Shown one piece after another: positions 1 through 5,628 of a stretch of 19,165 nucleotides of DNA. The position numbers and the translations under genes are program-made. The notes under the pieces were generated by a model. It saw only the letters and a program-made list of their open reading frames with translations, was not told the origin of the DNA and did no database searches. The stretch covers positions 1-19,165 of the forward strand of contig JBKBQT010000041.1 of the NCBI GenBank assembly GCA_046292445.1, given 5' to 3'. The DNA is from CALIZF01 sp046292445 (GTDB lineage: Bacteria; Pseudomonadota; Alphaproteobacteria; Rhodobacterales; Rhodobacteraceae). Position 1 is the first letter of the stretch. Each line of letters starts with the position of its first letter.

Positions 1-93
1 CCGCCCGGCGGGGGCGCGGCGGCCGCCGTGCGCGCGGCCGCCGCGCCGGCCCGCGGCGGCCGCCGGGCGGGGTTCGATGCCCCGCCCGGCGGC
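1..93. repeat. Nested and competing inverted repeats in the leader of the ASKHA gene
   Basis: Three inverted-repeat arms can be read. The 11-mer CCGCCCGGCGG stands at 1-11 and again at 82-92, and its reverse complement stands at 60-70. The middle arm can therefore pair either with the first copy, enclosing a second hairpin (13-26 with 34-47, 14 bp, 7-nt loop), or with the last copy. The latter gives a 14-bp perfect stem (59-72 with 80-93) around the loop TTCGATG. No T-run follows. It could be the terminator of a gene lying left of the window or a leader structure of the downstream gene. The stems are seen directly; any function is inference. Confidence 0.5.
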
Positions 94-208
94 TCCCCCC
101 GTCCAAACGGCCGGGCCATGGCGCATACCGCCCGCGCCATGCCGCCCGCTGCGCTTGCAGCCGCGCCGCAAAGGCCTATCACAACCGGCAGAGCCCAGCA
201 GGACCGCC

Positions 209-2254
209 ATGACAGACCAAGCCGACGCCCTGATCGTCTTCACCCCCTCGGGCAAGCGCGGGCGCGTGCCGCTTGGCACGCCCGTGCTGACGGCGGCGCG
301 GCAACTGGGCGTCGATCTCGATTCGGTCTGCGGCGGCCGCGGCATCTGCTCGCGCTGCCAGATCACGCCGGCCTACGGGGCCTTCCCCAAGCACGGCGTG
401 ACGGTTACCGAAGGCGCGCTGACCGCCTGGAACGCGGTCGAGCAGCGCTACAAGGACAAGCGCGGGCTGGCCGAGGGGCGGCGCCTCGGCTGCCAGGCCT
501 GCGTGGCGGGTGATGTGGTGATCGACGTGCCGCCCGAAAGCCAGCTCCACCGCCAGGTCATCCGCAAGGCCGCCGACACCCGTGCGGTGACGATGGATCC
601 GGCGACCCGCGCGCTTTACGTCACGGTGGCCGAGCCGGACATGGACGAGCCGTCGGGCGATTTCCAGCGCCTCGGCGATGCGCTGCGCGACCAGTGGGGA
701 ATCGGCGCGATCATCGCTGACCTGCCCGTCCTGCGCCGGTTGCAGCCGGCGCTGCGCCGGGGCGACTGGGCGGTGACCTGCGTGATCCACCGCGACCACC
801 GGGGCGGGCCGGCGCGGCTGCTCGATGTCTTTCCCGGCTTCGACGAGGGCGGGCTCTTCGGCCTTGCGATCGATCTCGGCTCGACCACGATCGCGGCGCA
901 TCTGTGCAGCCTGACGGACGGGCGCGTGCTCGCCTCGGGCGGGGTGATGAACCCCCAGATCCGCTTCGGCGAGGATCTGATGAGCCGCGTGAGCTATGCC
1001 ATGATGAACCCCGGCGGCGACGGCGAGATGACGGCGGCGGTGCGGCTCGCGCTGAACGGGCTCGCGCAATCGCTGGCGACCGAGGCGGCGGTGGCGCCTT
1101 CGCGGCTCTACGAGGCGGTGGTGGTCTGCAATCCGGTCATGCACCACCTCCTTCTCGGGATCGACCCGGTGGAGCTTGGGCAGGCGCCCTTCGCGCTTGC
1201 GACCTCCGACGCGCTGTCGCTGGCCGCGCGCGACATCGCGCTCGACGCCATGGCGCCGGCGGCGCAGGTCTATATCCTGCCCTGCATCGCGGGCCATGTC
1301 GGCGCCGATGCCGCCGCCGTCGCCCTCGCCGAGGCGCCGGACAAGTCCGACGACATGGTGCTGATCGTCGATGTCGGCACGAATGCCGAGATCCTGCTGG
1401 GCAACCGGAACCGCGTCCTCGCCTGTTCCTCGCCCACCGGCCCGGCCTTCGAGGGCGCGCAGATCAGCGCCGGCCAGCGCGCCGCCCCCGGCGCGATCGA
1501 GCGCGTCGCGATCGACCCCGCCACCAAGGAGCCGCGGTTCCGCATCATCGGGGTGGACCTTTGGTCGGACGAGCCCGGCTTTGCCGAGGCCGCCAAGGCC
1601 ACCGGCATCACCGGCATCTGCGGGTCGGGCATCATCGAGGCGGTGGCGGAAATGCGCATGGCCGGGATCGTCGATGCCTCGGGCCTGATCGGCGGGGCGG
1701 AGGCGACGGGCACCTGGCGCTGTCAGCCCGAGGGGCGCACGCATGCCTATCTCATCCATGACGGCACGGCGACGGGCGGGCCGCGCATCGCGGTCACGCA
1801 AGGCGACATCCGGGCGATCCAGCTCGCCAAATCCGCGCTTTACGCCGGGGCGCGGCTGCTGATGGACGAGCTTGGGATCGACCGGGTAGACCGCGTGGTG
1901 CTCGCCGGCGCCTTCGGCGCGTATATCAGCCCCAGGCATGCGATGGTGCTCGGCATGATCCCCGATGCGCCGCTCGACCATGTGACGAGCGCCGGCAACG
2001 CCGCGGGCACAGGCGCGCGCCTCGCGCTCGCCAGCATCGCGGCGCGGGCCGAGATCGAGGGCACGGTGCGCGCCATCCGCAAGGTGGAAACCGCCATCGC
2101 GCCGCGGTTCCAGGAACATTTCGTCGCCGCCAATGCCCTGCCCCACGCCACGGCGCCCTTCCCCGAACTGGCGCGGATCGTCACCCTGCCCGATGTCAGC
2201 TTCAACCCCGGCGGCGCGACCGGTGCCGACGGGCGGCGACGGCGGCGCGGCTAG
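209..2254 (+). CDS. Ferredoxin-ASKHA domain protein, RACo/RamA-like corrinoid protein activator
   Basis: A cytoplasmic protein of 681 aa with an N-terminal 2Fe-2S ferredoxin domain and a C-terminal actin/sugar-kinase/Hsp70-type ATPase domain (DUF4445). Relatives such as RACo and RamA use ATP to reduce inactive Co(II) corrinoid proteins of methyl-transfer systems back to Co(I). The ferredoxin ligands are visible as C41-x5-C47-x2-C50, with C95 in the RLGCQAC stretch as the likely fourth. ASKHA phosphate motifs are DLGSTT (222-227) and DVGTNAE (from 388), and LAGAFGAYISP (565-575) fits the adenosine motif. The ATG at 209 was chosen because AGGA precedes it and the ferredoxin fold begins at once; the frame stays open upstream. 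The partner methyltransferase or corrinoid protein is not in the window, so the substrate system is unknown. The C-terminus ends in an Arg-rich tail. Confidence 0.88.
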   Translation: MTDQADALIVFTPSGKRGRVPLGTPVLTAARQLGVDLDSVCGGRGICSRCQITPAYGAFPKHGVTVTEGALTAWNAVEQRYKDKRGLAEGRRLGCQACVAGDVVIDVPPESQLHRQVIRKAADTRAVTMDPATRALYVTVAEPDMDEPSGDFQRLGDALRDQWGIGAIIADLPVLRRLQPALRRGDWAVTCVIHRDHRGGPARLLDVFPGFDEGGLFGLAIDLGSTTIAAHLCSLTDGRVLASGGVMNPQIRFGEDLMSRVSYAMMNPGGDGEMTAAVRLALNGLAQSLATEAAVAPSRLYEAVVVCNPVMHHLLLGIDPVELGQAPFALATSDALSLAARDIALDAMAPAAQVYILPCIAGHVGADAAAVALAEAPDKSDDMVLIVDVGTNAEILLGNRNRVLACSSPTGPAFEGAQISAGQRAAPGAIERVAIDPATKEPRFRIIGVDLWSDEPGFAEAAKATGITGICGSGIIEAVAEMRMAGIVDASGLIGGAEATGTWRCQPEGRTHAYLIHDGTATGGPRIAVTQGDIRAIQLAKSALYAGARLLMDELGIDRVDRVVLAGAFGAYISPRHAMVLGMIPDAPLDHVTSAGNAAGTGARLALASIAARAEIEGTVRAIRKVETAIAPRFQEHFVAANALPHATAPFPELARIVTLPDVSFNPGGATGADGRRRRRG

Positions 2255-2298
2255 GGCCAGCCCTGAGGCGCGGGGCGCAACTGCGCCGCGGGCGGTCG

Positions 2299-2327
2299 CG
2301 GTGCGGCGCGACACGGTGCGGCGCGAC
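2299..2327. repeat. 14-nt direct repeat, 15-nt period, upstream of the ECF sigma gene
   Basis: CGGTGCGGCGCGAC occurs at 2299-2312 and again at 2314-2327. It lies in the 183-nt gap between the ASKHA gene and the sigma gene, about 70 nt upstream of the candidate promoter. It could be an activator or repressor binding site or a chance slippage duplication. Only a short weak hairpin (2274-2287) follows the ASKHA stop codon. Confidence 0.5.
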
Positions 2328-2394
2328 CCGCAAGGTTGCAGCCGGGCGGTTTCGGCGGGGTCCGGCGTCGCGGGGCGGTCACGCTTCCGTGCGG

Positions 2395-2421
2395 TTGACG
2401 GACCGGGGCGGGCGCTGTAGC
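2395..2421 (+). promoter_or_regulatory. Candidate promoter of the ECF sigma/anti-sigma operon
   Basis: TTGACG at 2395-2400 is followed after 15 nt by TGTAGC at 2416-2421, just upstream of the sigma start codon. It can be read as a weak housekeeping promoter. It can also be read as an ECF promoter, because the arrangement AC, 17 nt, GTAGC recurs in front of the fasciclin gene (3696-3719), which would fit autoregulation by the encoded sigma factor. Evidence is sequence resemblance only. Confidence 0.3.
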
Positions 2422-2437
2422 CACACGCCACACTATC

Positions 2438-3004
2438 GTGGGGTGCCCCTTGGACAGTCCGGCCGAGCGCGATCCTGTCGCCGACCTTCTGTCCGGCGTT
2501 GCCCGCGGTGACCGCGCTGCATTCCGGTCGCTCTATTCGGCATCGTCCTCGAAACTCTTCGGCGTGCTTCTCCGTATGCTCGGGGACAGGGGCGAAGCCG
2601 AGGATGCACTGCAAGATGTTTATGCAAAGGTCTGGGTCAATGCGGCCCGTTTCGACCCCGAACGCGGGCGGGGCATGACATGGCTCATCGCCATCGCAAG
2701 GAACCGCGCCATCGACCGGATGCGCGCCCGCACGGATCAGACCGCAGCCGAACCGAAGATGTTCGACACGATCACCGACCCGGCGCCGGGCGCCGAGGAG
2801 CGGGCGGTGGCACAGGGCGAGCTTGGCCGGCTGGAGGGCTGCCTTGGCACGCTCGAGGCGGCCCGGGCCGAAGCGGTGCGCGGGGCCTATATCACCGGGA
2901 TGAGCTATCAGGCGCTCGCCGACCGGCATGGCGTGCCGCTCAACACCATGAGAACATGGCTGCGCCGCGGTCTTCTCGCGCTCAGGGAGTGTCTCGACAG
3001 ATGA
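2438..3004 (+). CDS. ECF-type RNA polymerase sigma factor (SigK/ECF19-like by context)
   Basis: A sigma-70 family protein of 188 aa containing only regions 2 and 4, as in ECF sigma factors. Region 2 runs from about residue 28 to 96 (includes AEDALQDVYAKVW and the MTWLIAIARNRAIDRMR helix). Region 4 runs from about 135 to 186, with the helix-turn-helix ALADRHGVPLNTMRTWLRRG. It should direct RNA polymerase to a small regulon when released from its anti-sigma factor. The stop codon overlaps the anti-sigma start by four bases (ATGA), indicating translational coupling. The start is uncertain: GTG at 2438 has no Shine-Dalgarno sequence, and an in-frame TTG at 2450 sits 7 nt after GGGG and may be the true start. 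The next gene encodes an RskA-type anti-sigma factor, and the fasciclin gene follows, which points to the SigK-like group. Confidence 0.9.
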   Translation: MGCPLDSPAERDPVADLLSGVARGDRAAFRSLYSASSSKLFGVLLRMLGDRGEAEDALQDVYAKVWVNAARFDPERGRGMTWLIAIARNRAIDRMRARTDQTAAEPKMFDTITDPAPGAEERAVAQGELGRLEGCLGTLEAARAEAVRGAYITGMSYQALADRHGVPLNTMRTWLRRGLLALRECLDR

Positions 3005-3666
3005 GCCGCACCCCAGCCACCCTGCCCCCGGACGAATTCGACGCGCTGGCGGCCGAATACGCGCTCGGCGTGCTCGACGCCGCCGACCGTGCGGCGGCCG
3101 AGGCGCGGATGGCGGCCGATCCGGCCTTTGCCGAGGCGGTTGCGGCCTGGGCGGCGCGCCTTGCGCCGATGGATGCGGCCTATGCCGAGGTGCCGGCGCC
3201 GAACCTGATGCCGGCGATCGAGGCGCGGCTGTTCGGCCGCGCGGAGCCGGCGCCAGCGCACCGCGGCTGGCGGTCATGGCTCGCCGGGGCGCTGGCGGGG
3301 GCTGCGCTGACCGCCGCCGCAGTGGTCGCGGTGGTTCTCGTGGCGCCGCCCGCTGCTGTGCCCACCCTGACCGCAACCCTGACGGGCGACGCGCCGGTGA
3401 CCTTCGCGGCAACCTGGGACGGCAGCGCGCTGACCGTGGTGCGCACGGCCGGCACCGATCCCGCCGAGGGGCAGGATTACGAGCTCTGGCTGATCGCCGG
3501 CGAGGCGGCACCGGTGTCGCTGGGCCTTCTGCGCGGGCGCGCCGTGGCACGGCCGCTGGACGACCTGCCGGCCGGCGCGATCCTTGCCGTCAGCCTCGAG
3601 CCGGCGGGCGGGTCCGCCACCGGCGCGCCGACCGGGCCGGTGCTTGCGCTCGGGACGCTCGGATAA
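3001..3666 (+). CDS. RskA-type membrane anti-sigma factor
   Basis: A single-pass membrane protein of 221 aa. Residues 1-75 are a cytoplasmic alanine-rich helical anti-sigma domain (EYALGVLDAADRAAAEARMA is the typical signature). A hydrophobic segment at about 93-115 crosses the membrane. Residues 120-221 form the extracytoplasmic RskA domain, with the characteristic YELWLIAG (160-167) and PLDDLPAGAILAVSLEPAGG stretches. It should hold the preceding sigma factor inactive until an outside signal triggers its release, as with mycobacterial RskA; the signal is unknown. The ATG overlaps the sigma stop codon, so the pair is co-translated. No zinc-finger His/Cys motif is seen, which agrees with the RskA rather than the ZAS type. 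Confidence 0.9.
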   Translation: MSRTPATLPPDEFDALAAEYALGVLDAADRAAAEARMAADPAFAEAVAAWAARLAPMDAAYAEVPAPNLMPAIEARLFGRAEPAPAHRGWRSWLAGALAGAALTAAAVVAVVLVAPPAAVPTLTATLTGDAPVTFAATWDGSALTVVRTAGTDPAEGQDYELWLIAGEAAPVSLGLLRGRAVARPLDDLPAGAILAVSLEPAGGSATGAPTGPVLALGTLG

Positions 3667-3680
3667 CGGCTGCGTGATCG

Positions 3681-3711
3681 GGCGGCGGGGCTGAAACTCC
3701 GCCCCGCCGCC
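3681..3711 (+). terminator. Stem-loop after the anti-sigma gene
   Basis: A perfect 11-bp stem (3681-3691 with 3701-3711) encloses the loop TGAAACTCC and begins 14 nt after the anti-sigma stop codon. No T-run follows, so termination may be weak or Rho-assisted. The loop contains TGAAAC, which is also the candidate -35 element for the fasciclin gene; the two roles may interfere. Confidence 0.5.
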
Positions 3712-3719
3712 TGCGTAGC
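3692..3719 (+). promoter_or_regulatory. Candidate ECF-type promoter of the fasciclin gene
   Basis: TGAAAC (3692-3697), 17 nt, GTAGC (3715-3719). The -35-like AAC and -10-like CGTA resemble general ECF promoters, and the AC-17-GTAGC spacing matches the candidate in front of the sigma operon. Inference from two sites only. Confidence 0.3.
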
Positions 3720-3730
3720 TTCCGGTGCTG

Positions 3731-3751
3731 GGGGCGGGACGGTCCCGCCCC
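3731..3751. repeat. Perfect inverted repeat 22 nt upstream of the fasciclin start
   Basis: GGGGCGGGAC (3731-3740) is mirrored by GTCCCGCCCC (3742-3751) with one base between. As RNA it would form a stem of about 9 bp with a CGG loop just ahead of the CGGAG ribosome-binding site. It could be a 5' UTR stabiliser, a translation control element or a dimeric operator. Confidence 0.55.
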
Positions 3752-3772
3752 TGCCAGAACCCGGAGCCCATC

Positions 3773-4321
3773 ATGATCCGCCTTCTCTGCAGCACCGCCG
3801 CAACCGCGGCCTTCCTCGCCACCGCCGCGCTGGCCGCCAATCCGATGGTCGGCGGCGCGCCGATGTTCGCCGACAAGACCATCGTCGAGAATGCCGTGAA
3901 CTCGGCCGATCACACCACGCTCGTCGCCGCCGTGCAGGCCGCGGGCCTTGTCGAGACGCTGATGGGCCCCGGCCCCTTCACCGTCTTCGCCCCCACCAAC
4001 GACGCCTTCGCCAAGCTGCCCGCCGGCACGGTCGAGACGCTGCTGAGGCCCGAAAACAAGGATACGCTGGTCAAGATCCTGACCTGCCATGTCGCCGCGG
4101 CCAAGGCGATGTCGTCCGACATCATGCAGATGTCGCAGGCCGGCGGCGGTGAATTCACCATTTCCACGGTCGGCGGCTGCGACTTCACCGTGATGGCCAA
4201 GGACGGCGCGGTGATGATCCGCGACGGTCAGGGCAACGTCGCCGCCGTGACCATCGCCGATGTCGAGCAGTCGAATGGCGTCATTCACGTCATCGACACG
4301 GTTCTGCTGCCCAAGATGTGA
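3773..4321 (+). CDS. Exported fasciclin (FAS1) domain protein
   Basis: A 182-aa secreted or periplasmic protein with a single FAS1 domain, a fold often used in adhesion or surface interaction. The start at 3773 has CGGAG a few bases upstream and gives a clear signal peptide (residues 1-21, Ala-rich core, cleavage likely after ALA). The FAS1 H1 box FTVFAPTNDAFAKLP is at 69-83 and the H2 box NGVIHVIDTVLLP at 168-180. The mature part has two cysteines (C105, C136) that could form a disulphide. It lies 106 nt after the anti-sigma gene. In mycobacteria, exported FAS1 proteins MPT70 and MPT83 are targets of SigK-RskA, so this protein is the obvious candidate target of the adjacent sigma factor. Its molecular function here is unknown. 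Confidence 0.92.
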   Translation: MIRLLCSTAATAAFLATAALAANPMVGGAPMFADKTIVENAVNSADHTTLVAAVQAAGLVETLMGPGPFTVFAPTNDAFAKLPAGTVETLLRPENKDTLVKILTCHVAAAKAMSSDIMQMSQAGGGEFTISTVGGCDFTVMAKDGAVMIRDGQGNVAAVTIADVEQSNGVIHVIDTVLLPKM

Positions 4322-4328
4322 TCCCGGC

Positions 4329-4351
4329 GCCGGCCGCCCTCGGCGGCCGGC
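4329..4351 (+). terminator. Terminator-like stem-loop after the fasciclin gene
   Basis: A 10-bp perfect stem, GCCGGCCGCC (4329-4338) with GGCGGCCGGC (4342-4351) and loop CTC, begins 8 nt after the fasciclin stop codon. No T-run follows. Confidence 0.6.
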
Positions 4352-4366
4352 CTGCGGCCGGGCGGC

Positions 4367-4500
4367 GGGCGCAGGGCGATGCGCCCCCGCGGCGTGCGGT
4401 AACGAGTGTGCGCGTGTCCGGACGAGTGCCCCACGGTCGCCTGCTTGCGGCCGTGGGGGGGTATCGGTCTCGGCACGGGTGCGGCGATGCGCCCGTGCCG
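4367..4500. repeat. Three further stem-loops in the convergent intergenic gap
   Basis: Between the outer terminator-like hairpins lie three more. 4367-4386 has a 7-bp stem. 4429-4458 has a 12-bp stem with one G-U pair and loop CTGCTT. 4471-4500 has a 12-bp stem with one G-U pair and loop GGCGAT. The 12-mer GGCGATGCGCCC occurs in the first (4375-4386) and last (4483-4494). They may form a structured RNA or a barrier between convergent operons; high GC raises the chance expectation. Confidence 0.45.
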
Positions 4501-4504
4501 TCGG

Positions 4505-4539
4505 CCGCGCGCCGGGTGGTCCCCCCTGCCGGCGCGCGG
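4505..4539 (-). terminator. Terminator-like stem-loop after the degenerate anti-sigma gene
   Basis: CCGCGCGCCGG (4505-4515) and CCGGCGCGCGG (4529-4539) form an 11-bp perfect stem with a 13-nt loop. It begins 4 nt past the minus-strand stop codon at 4544, the expected place for the terminator of that gene. Confidence 0.5.
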
Positions 4540-4543
4540 TCGG

Positions 4544-4906
4544 TCAGCGGGCGAGCGCCGCCGCCTCGGCCTCGGGCGTCAACGGCGCGGAGGCGCCCAC
4601 GCTGGCCATCCAGGCCTCGACCGCCTCGAGCGCGCCCACGGGGGCATAGCCGGTCCCCGATGCCGGGGTCACCAGCGCGAGGCGCAGCGACCAGTCCGCA
4701 CCGTGGCGGCAGGCAACGATCAGGCGCGCGGCCACAGGCGTTTCCTGCTCCATCTCGCGGCAGAGCGTGCCGTCCCGGTCGGTGAAACGGGCCACAGCCC
4801 GGACCAGCCCGCCAGGCGCCGCCGCCACTGCGGCCCGTCCGCCGGCATCCAGCTCGCCGTCGGCATAGGCCATCAGCATCTCGTCCGTGATCGCCTGCCC
4901 TGTCAC
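4544..4906 (-). CDS. Anti-sigma factor remnant with internal deletion
   Basis: A 120-aa ORF starting at GTG with a good GGAGG six bases ahead. Residues 1-20 (TDEMLMAYADGELD) are the classic start of alphaproteobacterial anti-sigma factors. The rest (about 40-120: CREMEQE, VACRHGADW, GYAPVGALEAVEAWM) resembles the distal sensory part. The helical sigma-binding domain and any membrane helix that normally lie between are missing: position 20 passes within about 20 residues to the distal domain, and nothing hydrophobic is long enough to span a membrane. It is therefore unlikely to restrain a sigma factor in the usual way. It lies 62 nt after a broken sigma gene on the same strand. A naturally short soluble variant is possible. 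The homology is from memory of the family and the deletion is inference. Confidence 0.65.
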   Translation of the reverse strand: MTGQAITDEMLMAYADGELDAGGRAAVAAAPGGLVRAVARFTDRDGTLCREMEQETPVAARLIVACRHGADWSLRLALVTPASGTGYAPVGALEAVEAWMASVGASAPLTPEAEAAALAR

Positions 4907-4968
4907 CCCTGCCTCCGTCAGCCCTGCCCGATGCTGGCCCTACAGCCGACTACGCGCAAGGTTCGGCG

Positions 4969-5487
4969 TTATTCCGCCCGATTGATGCCGGTCGCGGCGG
5001 AAAGTGCGATCCGGGCGCGGGACAGCCCGCTCATCACCGTGCCGATGGGGATGGGGAGCACCTCGGGCGCCTCGCGATAGCTCATCTCCTCGACGCAGAC
5101 CAGCATCAGCACCGCGCGCTGGTCGGCCGGCAGCGCGTCCATCGCGCGGCGCACCTCGGCGAGCGTCAGCGCGGCGACCGTCGCCTCGGGGCCATGACCG
5201 GGGGCGGCCAGATCGGGGGCGGCCAGATCGGGGGCGTCGTCGATCTCGACCTCGTCGCCGCGCGTGCGGCTGCGGCGCAGCGTGTCGAGCCAGGCGTTAT
5301 GCACGATGCGAAACAGTCAGGCCTCGATCCGCGTCGCCGGATCGAACCGGTCGCGTGCGGCAAAGGCGCGTTCGGCCGCGGTCTGCACCAGATCGTCCGC
5401 AAGATCCGGCCTGCGGCAGAGCGAGATCGCGTAGCGGCGAAGCCGCGGCAAAGCCGCAATCAGGGCATCGCTGAACGGATCGACCAT
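4969..5487 (-). pseudogene. ECF sigma factor interrupted by an in-frame TGA
   Basis: Reading from the ATG at 5487 gives region 2 of an ECF sigma factor (LPRLRRYAISLCRRPDLADD, LVQTAAERAFAARDRFDP), then TGA at 5319-5317. Past the stop the same frame goes straight on with LFRIVHNAWLDTLRRSRTRG and region 4 to the stop at 4969. In relatives the interrupted position is usually Trp (TGG), so a single G-to-A change explains it. Full length would be 172 aa, normal for the family. Region 4 also looks worn: YREAPEVLPIPIGTVMSGLSRAR has Pro at two places where helix-forming Ala and turn Gly are usual, and Gly where Arg is common in the recognition helix. Restarting at GTG 5304 would yield only an orphan region 4 of 111 aa. 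A sequencing error at the TGA cannot be excluded. Confidence 0.82.
5200..5229. repeat. 15-nt tandem duplication inside the sigma pseudogene
   Basis: GGGGGCGGCCAGATC is repeated head to tail (5200-5214 and 5215-5229), followed by a partial third copy. It encodes a doubled DLAAP in the linker between regions 2 and 4. It is in frame and by itself harmless; it looks like replication slippage. Confidence 0.7.
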
Positions 5488-5522
5488 GATTATCGCTTGT
5501 CCTGCGGAATAGTCGGCGCCAA

Positions 5523-5531
5523 GAACCGTTC
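5523..5531. promoter_or_regulatory. Palindromic GAACCGTTC in the sigma/protease divergent promoter region
   Basis: GAACCGTTC reads GAAC on both strands, the core of many ECF -35 elements. On the plus strand GAAC (5523-5526) is followed after 16 nt by CGT (5543-5545), a fair ECF -10 match that would drive the protease gene. On the minus strand the corresponding -10 is poor. A shared divergent control site is plausible but unproven. Confidence 0.3.
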
Positions 5532-5628
5532 ATGCCTTGAGACGTGCATATGTCGGGCCCCGCGCAGCCGTCCAGCCCCGTGCCGCCGCCTCGGCGGAAA
5601 TCCGGTGTCGCCCGCAAGGACCAGCCCG

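Noticed and set aside
3..212. Upstream coding sequence ending in TGA at 210-212, overlapping the ASKHA start as ATGA
   Set aside because: The frame is open from the window edge, but the peptide is Arg/Pro-rich and the DNA is dominated by perfect inverted repeats, so non-coding leader is more likely. Sequence left of the window would decide.
179..3550. Minus-strand open frame of 1123 codons opposite the ASKHA, sigma and anti-sigma genes
   Set aside because: Arg/Pro/His-rich composition with no recognisable domain, and it runs antisense to three well-supported genes. In very GC-rich DNA stop codons are rare, so such frames are expected.
5317..5319. Selenocysteine or programmed recoding at the TGA in the sigma gene
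   Set aside because: The expected residue is Trp, not Cys or Sec, no obvious selenocysteine insertion stem-loop was seen after it, and other positions in the gene also look decayed.
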